DNA from: Aquila chrysaetos chrysaetos
Lineage: Eukaryota; Chordata; Aves; Accipitriformes; Accipitridae
Length of the DNA stretch: 64,000 bases
NCBI RefSeq assembly: GCF_900496995.4
Contig: NC_044005.1
Coordinates: forward strand, 23,751,363-23,815,362
Reading direction: 5' to 3'
Positions 44,560 to 56,183 of the stretch are shown here, in pieces; positions within the stretch are counted from its first letter, which is position 1, and each line of letters opens with the position of its first letter. Made by a program: the position numbers and the translations under genes. The notes beneath the pieces are model-generated. The model had not been told where the DNA came from. It made no database searches and was given only the letters and a program-made list of their open reading frames with translations.

Positions 44560-45640
44560 GATTTTTTGTATTACGTTTTTTATCTGCACGTTTCTATTAT
44601 TTTTGCCCTTCTCTACGAGGCGGCCACCCGGCAGGCTGGAACTCCTGCTTCAAAGCGCATTTAAACGGACCGAGTCCGGGAGCAAGGAGACAAACGCCTG
44701 CCTCAGCCCTTCGACCGCCGCCTTGCCGCAGGCTGAACCCCCCGCTCCCCGCCGACCTCGGCGGCCGCCGCCGCGAGAAAGGGGAAAGGACCGGGCGGGA
44801 GGGGGGACGCGACCCAGCCAACGGCGGCGAGCAGAAGCCAAGCGCGCCGGGGGAGAGACAAATGGAGGCAGGCAGGCGGCTGCCGATGCGACGGGGGCGG
44901 AGGGAGGGGGGGGAGGGGGCGGCGCGCCGCCGCCTCACCGCGAGCCGCTGTCGCAGCGGCGGGCGGCCGGCACACGTGGGGCCGCGAGCGCCGCGCCCGC
45001 CGCCGGCAGGTAGGTCCGCGGGGCGAGGCGGGGTGGGGAGCGGCCGCGGAGCCGGCAGCGAGGCGGGGGGGGAGAGCCGCCTGCCCGGGGCCGCCCGGCC
45101 GGCCCCCGCCGGGGAGGGGGACCCGCGCCCCCGCGCTCTGCCTTCCTCACAGCCAAGGAGGGGGCACGGCGGGTCGGGCTTCGCGGGCAGCGCTGGCGCA
45201 GAGGCAGGCGCAGGACGTCCGGAAAGCGGAGCCGGGGAAACCGAAGCGGACGGCAGGTGGCCGTGTCGGCGGAGCTGGGGCTGCTGCCTTCCCCTCGGGG
45301 CGTCGCGGCCGCTTTACCCCCCTCTGCAGCGCGGAGGAGGGGCCGCGCCGGGCTGCGCGCCCCGACGGAGCCGAAGTTTCCCCGCCGCGCTCCAGCCCCC
45401 TTCCCTGGCCCGGGCTCACGGCACCGCTCCCGGCCGCGACCATCTGGACCGTGTTTCAGCCTGCCCCCCCTCGGTCCGTACGCCCTCCTCCGCGGCTGCT
45501 GCCGACGAAGGCTGTTTGTGACAGGCAGCCTAGCGACCCCCCAGCCGTCCTCTCCCAAACGAGCGCTCGCCTGTTACTCGTCACAATGCACGCTGTGTTT
45601 CTGCGCGAGCGCCGGCGGTTTATTGCTCTGCGTCTGCGGA
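44560..45640 (+). promoter_or_regulatory. STON2: CpG island, probable STON2 promoter
   Basis: A sharp block of very high GC and CpG is flanked by AT-rich DNA. Its density and isolation mark a vertebrate promoter. In mammals STON2 follows SEL1L tail-to-head in the same orientation at a distance of tens of kilobases, so by synteny this is probably the STON2 5' end. No coding sequence confirms it. The long frames across the island (up to 348 codons) are rich in Arg, Gly, Pro and Ala on both strands, as expected from stop-poor GC-rich DNA. A lncRNA promoter is the main alternative. Confidence 0.65.
44840..45009 (+). other. STON2: Predicted noncoding first exon (probably STON2), 5' boundary unknown
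   Basis: A strong donor CAG|GTAGGT sits after 45,009 within the CpG island, in the + direction expected for STON2. The 5' boundary given is a guess, because the start site cannot be read. STON2 is known to begin with an untranslated exon. No ATG with a convincing coding frame precedes the donor. STON2 encodes stonin-2, an AP-2-linked adaptor for synaptotagmin endocytosis. Confidence 0.35.
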
Positions 45641-48600
45641 AGGGTTAATGAGTCAGGCACAGCGGCATGTGGAAGCTGCTTGTATCCACCTACCCCTCAG
45701 CTGCTCTGTGCAATTACTCATGTTTTGGATTTTTCCTTTCTGGAGTCGACCGAATTGTGCTGCTCTTGAAATGTTTTTCTGCGGTTCAGATATTGCAAGG
45801 CAAAGAAAAATCGCCACTCATCTTTCTGTCGTCTCCTTTGAATACCCTATGTAAATTACAGGTTGAAAAAGCTCAAATTGCATACTTCCATACAAAGTGG
45901 ATTTTTACGTTGATGTTGGACTGGACAGCCCCTTCCCCGCACATTTGCCTACTTCATGTGTTGAGTATCCTTTCTGTACTGCAGCTCCGCTTTTCTCTCT
46001 TGATTGTTAATTGTGGTGTTGACTAATTGGCTGTAACCAGAATCAACTTTTCTGATTTTTTTTTTTCCCATGGTTTAATCCTTTCTGAGATTAAAGTTTT
46101 TCAGGGAGAAGTTAAAAAAAAATGCTCTACTGCTTGATTAGATCAGGCGATGCTTTACAGCTCACGTCTTCCCTCACTTAGTTGCACCTTTGGCTGGGAA
46201 TTATCCTTGAATAACTTCACAGTGTTGGTTTGAGGGCATTTTTAGTATTGTCAAGGCAAAAATTTGGCAAACATTGGCATTTCTTTACTTGTGAATCAGC
46301 TATGAATCATTCTTGTCTTCTGTGAGATGTGTGTTTTGTAAACTTACTAGTTTGGGCGAGTAAATTTCAAACTACAGGTTGATGGCAAAATGCTTGTGTT
46401 TGCTAATTGTGCCCGAGGTGACTGAAACGTAACTTGTGTTACACAGACAAGTGAGCTCTGGGCTTTGCCTTAATATTTTCCAGATAAACACATTTCTGTT
46501 AGTAAATGAAGTTTGTGTTACCACAAAGAAGCTTGAAAAACAGTTTTCCCCATCTCCAGTGAGATGTATTACATGGGATTATGCAACGCATATGACTTTC
46601 CTAAATACTTAGTTTCCAAATGGCTAGGTTCTCTCTTCTGCAAGAATTTTTAGATTTGATTGGTTATAACATAAAGCAGTATTCGCTATGAATTACATTT
46701 ACTCTGTTACATCATGCTTTTGTCACGTAAATCTTTGACTTTTTCTGTATAACATTAAAGGCTTTTCATGATATTCCTATGGAGATCTCAAGTACAAAGC
46801 GAGTAGCAGTAACTCCCGAGCAGATCTAACGTATCATTTTCCTTAGATATAGGAATACAGCTGGCAACTTTAGTGATTGCTGCACTTTTATAGTTATAGC
46901 TTTTAAATTATTTTTAAAATATGAATGCCATCAAGAGCGTGACCATTAAACTTTCCAATAAGAGAAAAGGTCAGATTTTTTTTTTCCTCTCACACATTGC
47001 ACTGTATCTCAGTTCTGACTAGCTGTACTCTCTTATGATTCATATCCCTAATTATCATTAAGGACTTAACAGCATACCTTGGTCTTTAACTGCAGATCTC
47101 TCCTTTACACGAGTTCCTTGGATCCCTCATTACATCAGTGGCGTAATGAATACTCTGCTGTGTGGTTGGTTTAGATAACAGTCCAAGGGACACAAGGCAA
47201 AAAAGCAACAGCTACATCTCAGTAGTGGCCGACTCCCCCTCTTGAGTCCTTCTTTGTGCTACCTTGCCAGCTATCTTGTTAAGAACTGGCAGCTGGTACA
47301 GTTCCCTGGTTGAGAAACCCAGACTGTGTGGGGGTTAAAACCATATTGTGAGTGGGCTAAATACATCATGTTTATAGAGTCCTTAATTTTCAGCTATCTC
47401 AAGTCTGGCATCCGCAAATGAAGATGAGAAATGGTATCTATGTGTGTTACAGATCTCTCAAGATGTTCTGCTCTGCAAGGCTTCTGTTGCCCCTGTTGTA
47501 GAAGTGGTGACTTTTCCAGTCAGTGAGGCAGTTGCCAAGGTGGCATCAGCTACAAGATTGTGGCTTGTGGATTCTCCTGCTCTGACACTTTGCTCCCGGT
47601 AGTACCCTTTCTTCATGCAGCTTTTAACCCAAGTAATGCACTGAGGCTTTGTGCAAAGCACCTGTCATGATCTTTGCCAATAAACTAACAGAATAAGTGA
47701 ATTTTGAATTGTTGAAAAGCCCTGTTCTTAAAGGCAGGCTGAAAGTAAAGGTTTTAGCCTCAGAAGCTTTGCAACAATGTTGGCTTTCTCTTTGAAAGTT
47801 GGAAAGGTAAAAAAAAAAAATCAGCAGGAAATAGGCTATAGAACTATAAGGGCTCATGTGGTGGAGGCAATCTTCTAATGTTATCTTGGCCATCTGAAAG
47901 TTGGATATATCTAAGCTAATCACTTAAGCTCACTATGTAGTCAGCTAGGAAAGGAGAGCCTTCAGAAGGCAATTCTTGGGCAATTTGTCTGAAATGTTAG
48001 TTGCATTAAAAAAAAATCCATAAAGTACTCAGTGGCAAAACTAGATTTTTTTTTTTGTCCTCTGATTTCTTAATACATTTTCTTTGGAGTCTAACCATGC
48101 TGGATGGTTTCTTAAAGGATTGCAAGTTCTGCTAATGGATGTAATAGCTTCACAAGTGGTTAACCTCAAGGAAGGAATGCCCATCTTTGTATGCGTTGGG
48201 TATGAGCACGTGTTGTCTTCAGGACTGTGGCTGTAATTGTGACCAGATGAATTTGAGTCCTAGGAAATACATCTAGAAGCCTTACGGCTCAGCTCATACA
48301 TCTGGAAACATTAGGGGTTAAATCTTTGCTGCTTGTAGATGGTGAAAGTCCTGCCAGGACCTTAAACCGGGCCAGAAATCTATCTGAAGGTGTCTATAGG
48401 GGTGAGATCGCTTCCCATGTAGGACTTGTGAATCCCCTATTGACTTCTGCAATCAATTTTCACTGTCCTTTAAATGTGCAAATAAGGTGAATGGTGTGGA
48501 AGGTCCTATTTCTTTCAAAACTCAAGGGTGTAAAATTTCAGAGATTTAGACTGAAAAAATTGAGAAAATGCAGTCCTGTGGAGATACCAGGGGACAGGCA

Positions 48601-51600
48601 TCAGGGTTCCAGGATTCCCTTCTTTTCTAAAAAACTATTAATGCAATACATTAGTACACTAGTTAGAGCAGGAATGTACTTTTGAAATGGATGTCCTGAT
48701 CATCGGCACTTAATGCACTTCAATTTGCATCTTAGAGCACATAAACTGATTTTGTTTGGGATAAAACTGAGTCAGAAGAACTCCAGGAACTCATTTAATG
48801 TACTCCAAGTGCTAATGCAGATTCAGTCTACAGGATCAGATTGGAGATAATTGGAAGTAAAAGCTGCAAAAAAGTAGTGTGAAAGCTATGCCCTTAATGC
48901 CAAGTATTTCACCCTGCAGCTGTGCTCCTATTGGTAAGGTTTTATGCTGCCTGCTAGTGTAAACTTAGTGACAAACTTGTTAACCAATTTTTTAAATGTA
49001 GCATAATGTTCAGTGTATCTTTACAGAAAAAATACAAGGGAAAATATAAACATCATAGCATAATGTTAAAAAAGTAAGAGATCACATGAGTGTGTGTGTC
49101 CCTTAGATAACTATAGAAACAAATAGTGCTTTATTAATAGAAAATAGTCTTAAAGGAAGTAGGTTACTGAAATGCATAAGTTTCTTAAACATTAGTTCTA
49201 TAGAGATACAGCTGGTGAAAGGGAGCCATAAAATTAAAGAGCTTTTGCTCTCACCCATCCTGAAAATCCTTCAGTAGGTACTTTTCTGACAGAAAATATT
49301 TCCTAAAATGTTGAAAGTATTTTCTCAGCAGTGATATATTAAGGTTTATCAGTTCACTGTAGTGACATGCCTAGAAATATGCGTAAGACTTCCTTGCAGT
49401 TCACATTTTTATTTATTGGAAGAGGTCATGCTATAGGAACGTCTTGATTAGTTGTGCCATTACTTCAAATCAGCACTTGGTGATTTCATCTCGTGTCGCT
49501 CAGGGGCATTCATATAGAATGAGAAATAAGTCTCTGAGTAACAAACCACTGCTGAAGTGCCTCTTGTTCATTCTTTGCAGCGTAAGGGAGTTGTTCTGTG
49601 TTTGATACTGACAGGGAAGGTGGGATAGACAGATTGTGATCCTACTGATATGTTTTATTGTATAGAGTCATTTATCTTGAATATTAAATGTGGTTTTTAA
49701 GCTTTGTTGCAGACATTTCCCTCTGGGAAGACAGAACTAAGTGAAAGAGTCCTGAAAGAAACAAATAGGAGCTCTAGAAGTAATGAAGCAGGGAGCCGAA
49801 AAGCAGCATGGAAAAAAACCTGAAAGTGTGTGTGTGTGTGTAAGTTATTTAGTTATAACAATAAATACCTGCATAGAAGACCTGTGTGATCAGGAGTGTG
49901 TATTGTAGAGTCTGGGGAATTAGTTTGACTCCCTGGAAGAGGGGAGGATCTACACTAACACAGCATATCTGTGAAAAGGGAATGGAGTATTGGTACAACA
50001 TTATTTTTGGCTGTGATTCAGTTGCCTTAATTTAGGTGTGAAAAAGACATGCAAGCCTAAGTTAGTTGCCATAGTCTTTCTGGAGGGGGATTCACCTTGT
50101 TTTAAAATAGATCAGATGAAAGATCCTCTGGAGGTGTTGTGTTCCTTCTATTGACTATAAACAGAGCATCAGGTGACTATCTCAGATGTCTAACTAGGCG
50201 TCTGGGGTTAAATGAGATGTGATTCATCTTGCTTTATTAAGGTAACTGAAATAAATGTCTCGGCACAATTCCTTTGTCTTGAAACAGAGGACAGAACTAA
50301 CCAGTATGCTTCAGGATCCTATGAAGGTGCTCTAGTAGTCCAGAACTATCCTAATATTCAAAGAGCAGGCATTGTGCTCCAGAGCTGAGATTCAAAGCAG
50401 AGCTCTTGGTCCAAGGGCAGCAGACCTTCCTGGTGAGCTGGAGAGAAAGGATGTCTTTTTGCTGAGCTGTGTTTCTTGTTTCATTACACTCTTTTAGGCC
50501 AAGTTTTAGTTGGCATTTATAGACATGAATATTTATAGAAACTAATTCTCTCTGTGGGCTCTTGGGTTTGCCAGCTGTGAAATGAAATGAGAGAATTATC
50601 TTTAATTTACTTTTGAAAATGGGGGTGGGTATACAATATAGGAATTTTGTTCTCTTGCTATCTGAACCAGGGGCCTCTTGTGAACAGAAGGTACCATTTT
50701 GCAGAACTGCATGGTGGTTTTGTGGTTGTGTGGGTGATCGAAATGCATGGAAAAAGCACTACTAAGCATTTTTTAAGAGAAAAAGTATTACTAGCTGCAT
50801 AACTGAAACTTGAGCTGGTCAAGCTCCACAGCACAAGGCCAGTTTATTTTCTAATAAAGTAGTTTCAATGGAACATCTGTAGGGAAGAATTTGGCCTAGG
50901 AAGTTTAATGATTAGTTGCTGTTTAATTGCTAGCTGCTCCTGAGGTCATAAACTTGCCACCAGAAATGCTTCTTTTGCTCTGATCCTTCCTATGTTGTTT
51001 CCAGTTCACCGGAGTTCAAATATTTACCTGGCTAAAAATTATATCCCATATATAAAAATTATATATGGTGGAAACATCAGGTGCGTGTTCCTAAATCTCA
51101 TTCCAAATTATAAGGTATGTGAGTTCAGCATGAGGAATAAGATCTCAGCTGATAGGTGCGTGGATTTTTTGGAGGGTATTCACTGCCAGAATCTCAAATG
51201 TCACTGAAGGGGATAAAACTGAGGTAGAATAGATTGGGCAGATCTGGGCTTTCCCCTCCTAAATAACTCACCTCTGACCTCTGCAATTCAAATGCCCAAG
51301 TCTCTCTGAATGGAGGCAGCTGTATTAGTTTACCACACTACGTGTGTGGTCAGAGTCTGGCACCAGCATTCACTTTTTTTCCAGAAAAGACTGCAAATTC
51401 TCCCTGTATTCAAACCAGGCTACTGATATTCATATGCTTGGAGCTAAGACTGGTTGGGGGTGGCCACAGACCTTTGGGAGCTGCAGCTCCAAACAGCTGC
51501 ATTAAGCTCTTCAGTGACACTGAAACAGGCACTAACTTTCAAGTGATAATCCCTTCTCTTCACGAAGTTTGTCTTGAAAAAAACCTGAAATTCTTCTAAT

Positions 51601-54600
51601 TCTGCTTATTTTCAATAGTTTGTAACATGCTTTTGTTTGTGTGCCTTATGCTGGTGTCAAATTTACAACTCTGCCACAGTGAGTCACTGCCAGTCTTGGT
51701 AACAGAAACAAAGAGTCCCAGTCCCTTTGTGGGTCTGTGCCTTTATGAAAGAGGGAGGTAAATATCTCAAATATTTTAAAATCTACTTGTCTGCATCCCA
51801 TTTCCAAAACTTGTCCGCAGGGTAAGGCAGTCTTTGCCAAAGGTTACCTGGACTCAGCTGCCCCAGAGCTGGCAAGGGAGCTGTAATGCTGCATTAACGT
51901 TGCTGTGAACTGGTATTTCCACACATCGTAATGCTGTGCAACTGAGATGTATCATGGACTGAGGAGCAGAATAACCATGGTCGCTTATGGCTACGTGAGG
52001 TTGGGTGTGGAGGTGGGGTGACCTGACTGCATTAATTCCATTTCCAGAGCAGGCTCAGTAAGCAGCCGTGCTGTCAAACACACAGTGCTGCTGGTAGTGT
52101 TACCTAAGAGGGGTTGCATAGAGGAGGATATTCAGATTCCAAACCTTTTAATGAAAAAAGGCCTTGCCAGTATTATCTGAGTGCCCAGCATCCACCTCCG
52201 TGTCTGCAGTGTTTTATGTTGATTTTTCAACGCAGTAAGTGAAGTCTTCATAAAGTTCTTTCTGCTTTGTTTTCCTGACTAGACTCCAGAGTCTTCAAGG
52301 CAACAGTAACGCTGTCTTAAACTTCTGGGGGCTTGGGTGGGAAGGGGGTGTTGGAGGTTTTTTGGTGGTTTTTGGTTTTGTGTTTTGTTGGGGTTTTTTT
52401 ACACTGTTGCTTTACTAAAGCACATGGATAACACAAAACGGGTCATGCACAAAGCAGTCTTGATGCCTGCCTTTAAAAAAAAATTACCTTTGGGTTGTAC
52501 AATGTCTGACAGCACCCAGAAATGTGACATGAATGAAATTCTTGTCTAAAAATTTGGGAGGCAAAATATTCCACTACCCAAGTCCAGTTGAGAGATGAGT
52601 ATGTTCATGAATTCGTTCGTCTTACCATCTTACTCTTAGTTTCTACATGCATCATTTGAAAGTGTAGGTAAGTAGAGCATACTTCTAGATATATAGAATG
52701 GCTGGCCACCTAGTGCAGTTAAACTTTGCATGATTTAATGGTAAAGCAATTGTCTGCTATTTGAAACTGAAGAGTTAGTTGTCTGAGAAGGAAAGAATAG
52801 TGAAATGTCTCACTGTAGGTTTTTTTTTTCTTCTTTCTTCTTTCTTTTTTTTTGAGAGTATTGGTTTGGTGTAGCCAGCTAAAGTATTCTATATCCTCAA
52901 AACATGGAATTTTGAAAGATCAAATCACATTCCTATTTCTGTGTGAAAACTGGAGATTTTTTCATGCACCTATAAATAGCAGTTTGTTTACTTTTAGATT
53001 TTGTGTACCATGTGCAAGTACATATACCTACAGAGCTTGTGTACCACTGGCTCAAGCCAGGCATACAAGGAGCTGCCATTGCAGAAACTTCCCCAGCAAA
53101 CAGTTTGGTCTACGGGGACCTTCTCCCCAGGGTGTGTGTGCATGGCTCTGTCAGTGTACCTGATGTGCAGTGCTCCCTGCTATTCCAGCTTTGAGAGTTT
53201 ACTTTGATAATAATGCCCCAACCATTGAGTGATTAGCCATTGTCCACGTCTTTTTTTTTTATTATTCTTAATCATTCTGGTTTATGATCTGCTGGTTGAT
53301 AGCCTCGCAAATGTATTGGTGCAACAACTGTTTGTTTGAGCCATGCCAAGCACTGTGAAACCAGGGACGGTGACACACTCTGTGGGAGCCGATTCATATG
53401 AATTTCTATGTATAATACTGCATATTTGTCAGCACCCTGAATGCTTCGTAACTGGGCATTTGTGTCAGATTAAAAGATGAGCATCTCGTGGAAGCCATAC
53501 AATAATGTTGTATTAACTATTTGATGCTATTAAGCATGAAGTGCAACTGGTCCTTCTTCCTGCTGTTGATACTCAGACTTGCAGTGGCTCTTCTTGTAGC
53601 TTCCTCAGCAAAATACCTAGTGTAATAAAATACGAGTGATTTGCTGCCTCCATATGCCACAGGGGTCTCCCTCTCACCATGTACCCCTGCAGCACTTACA
53701 TGATCTCATGTAGATAGATGGCAATGTATCTTGGATTCCTCTTCTGGAATGCACAACGTTGCCTGCTGTCTCATAGGCACAGCTAACTATCAAAGGGGTG
53801 GTACTAGAAAGATGAGCAGCAGCTGCTCGCTGTACCAGACAACACCAAAGCACTGGTAGTTAGAAAGCAAAGCAGAGTATTCTGAACTTCATTTTCAGCA
53901 AAGGGCTCTACCCCTTTGCACCAGAGGAAAGCCCTCTCTTGTGTTTGTGTTCTGTTCCCAGTTAACTTCCAGAGATGAGTAAGCACGCTCAGGAATGAAT
54001 ATTACCTCTACTGTCATCTTACTAATCCTACTCTCTAGGTATGGACCTGCTGACAGAGATACTACAAAACAGGTTCTTTTTTTTCTCCCCTGAAACATCT
54101 TTTATTTTTACTAACACCACTTATTAGTGTGTGTTAGTAAAAACAAAACAAACAAAAAACCCAATAAACCCAACACCAAACAACAAAAAATGAAAGATCT
54201 TTCTCATACCCTCTGTTCTACATCATGCTAGTATACCATGCATTCTTATTTCATGTTTTGACAATTAGATAAATACAATTAGACACAAATGTATTAGACA
54301 ACAATGTTGCAAACATACTATTTTTGTACTGTGTATGAATTTGAGTTGTCAAGATCTTTGTTTCTACTTCATACATAGTTTTTTGTAATAGTGTATAAAA
54401 TACTGGATCCCTTTAAATTAAATCTTTGCTCAAGCATGGTTTTTTCCTGGAGTTGCTTTTCATTCTCTTGAAACAGGAGTAGTCATGCTAAACAAACAGC
54501 ACCATCAAGTCTAATGGGCCTATATTTAGAGTGTCTAAAATAGAGAGTGACAACAAACGTGATATTTGTGGGTTGCCCTGAAGGGCTGCGGTGTCCTGGC

Positions 54601-55587
54601 ATCACACTAAGTTGCATAATATCAGTTGACTCTCCAGACACTGGAAACGAGGAAAGACCAGTTGGATCATCCAAGGGATTTTCTGCCAGGGCAGGCTTGT
54701 TCCCTGTGATACCTCTTGCAGAGTATTATTTTTTGTCTGGCTTTAAATAATCAAGCAGGATTTCCTTAAACTGGGAGGCAGCTTCACATTTTATGGTTGC
54801 CTTTATTATAACCATCAAGCAGGATCTCCCTTATAATGGAAATCCCTTTTTAAACTCTGTTCCTTGGAAAGGTGTTACTGATACAGCTTACAAGTTATAA
54901 AAGATGTTACACAGAAGTACAGTTATATAGAAGTTATATATATATAGTTGTCAGTTATATGGAAATACAGAGAAGGCTTGAACAGAAGATGGCTTTCTCT
55001 CTCAGTGTTCCTAATCTCCTTTCCAGCCAACACTCAGCACAGGAAAACTTCTTTGCTTTCTTTCAGGACTGCATCACTTCCTCAATGGTCCTTGTCTCCC
55101 TGATGCTTTCACAGTTGGATTCTGTGTTTTTCCCTCACTCTGAATCTGTTCTCCCATTCTGTGTATATAACAGCTCAGCTAGATGAATGCCCATCCTCTC
55201 TGTAGGCATACAGCCTCCAGTGAAGCATCTCTGTCTAGAGAATCCAGTTTCTCCCTTGTCTTGAATGTGGCTAATGTTTGAGGGCTTGACTTACTTCTTT
55301 CTTGTTCGGGGTTTTGTTTTGGTTTGGTTTTTTCCTTCCCCTAGCTTTCTCAGTCCAAAATGACTTTAGCTTATACTGATTGATGGCAACTAATTATGCC
55401 CACCATTTTCAGTAAAGATTTTTCACCTAACTTCTAGCACGAACTTACTTGTAATTCAGAAGATAAAGCCCTGATTTCATTTGTGCAATTGAAACCAGTC
55501 CTGAGGCATGGGAAGAATTATGCTGGCTCTCCTTTTACTAATGGCAGCAGGATCAGGTTTTGAGTTGTATGATGAATACTGTGTGAA
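45641..55587. other. Probable STON2 intron 1, first part
   Basis: About 10 kb of AT-rich sequence holds no coding exon that I recognise. It includes a (GT)8 microsatellite at 49,826-49,841, T-rich tracts near 52,350-52,400 and 52,820-52,855, a hairpin at 54,105-54,143 followed by an A/C-rich tract, and an AT-rich stretch near 54,920-54,960. All short frames lack domain features. Confidence 0.6.
54105..54143. repeat. Perfect 13-bp inverted repeat (hairpin)
   Basis: TTTTTACTAACAC at 54,105-54,117 is the exact complement of GTGTTAGTAAAAA at 54,131-54,143. CAC (54,118-120) and GTG (54,127-129) can extend the stem with one bulge, leaving a small AT loop. It is followed by an A/C-rich tract to about 54,190. 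It could be the end of a decayed retroposon or a cruciform-prone site. Confidence 0.8.
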
Positions 55588-55592
55588 TACTG

Positions 55593-56178
55593 CTTTAACC
55601 CCAGCCAGCAACTAAGCCCCACACAGCCGCTCGCTCACTCACCCTTGGTGGGACGGGGGAGAGAATCAGAAGATTAAAAGCGAGAAAACTCATGGGTTGA
55701 CATAAAGACAGTTTAACAGGTAAAGCAAAAGCCACGCACACAAGCAAAGCAAAACAAGGAGTTCATTCACCACTTCCCATCGGCAGGCAGGTGTTCAGCC
55801 ATCTCCAGGAAAGCAGGGCTCCATCACACGTAACAGTCGCTTGGGAAGACAAACGCCATCACTCTGAACGTCCCCCCCTTCCTTCTTGTTCCCCCAGCTT
55901 TATATGCTGAGCATGACGTCATAAGGTCTGGAATACCCCTTGGGTCAGTTGGGGTCAGCTGTCCCAGCAGTGTCCCCTCCCAACTTCTTGTGCACCCCCA
56001 GCCTACTCGCTGGTGGGGTGGGGTGAGGAGCAGAAAATGCCTTGACTCTGTATAAGCACTGCTCAGCAGTAATGAAAACATCTCGGCATTATCAACACTG
56101 TTTTCAGCACAAATCCAAAACATAGCCATATTAGCTACTATGAAGAAAATTAACTCTATCCTACCCAAAAGCAGCACA
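55593..56178 (-). mobile_element. Solo LTR of an endogenous retrovirus (ERVL-like), same family as the intron 12 copy
   Basis: This 586-bp minus-strand element begins TGTGCTGCTTTTGGG and ends near GGGGTTAAAG. It aligns along its length with the copy at 20,565-21,146 (shared blocks around TTAACTCTATCC, CCCCTCCCAACTTCTTGTGC and CAGCCAGCA on the + strand). The pentamer TACTG lies flush at both sides (55,588-55,592 and 56,179-56,183), consistent with a 5-bp target duplication and loss of the terminal CA. On the minus strand a full palindromic CRE (55,914-55,921) lies just upstream of a TATA box (55,899-55,905). No internal retroviral sequence is present. Confidence 0.88.
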
Positions 56179-56183
56179 TACTG

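Noticed and set aside
44475-45521. 348-codon frame and other long frames in the downstream CpG island
   Set aside because: Arg/Gly/Pro/Ala-rich low complexity on both strands. The frame crosses the best splice donor at 45,009 and resembles no known protein, including stonin-2.
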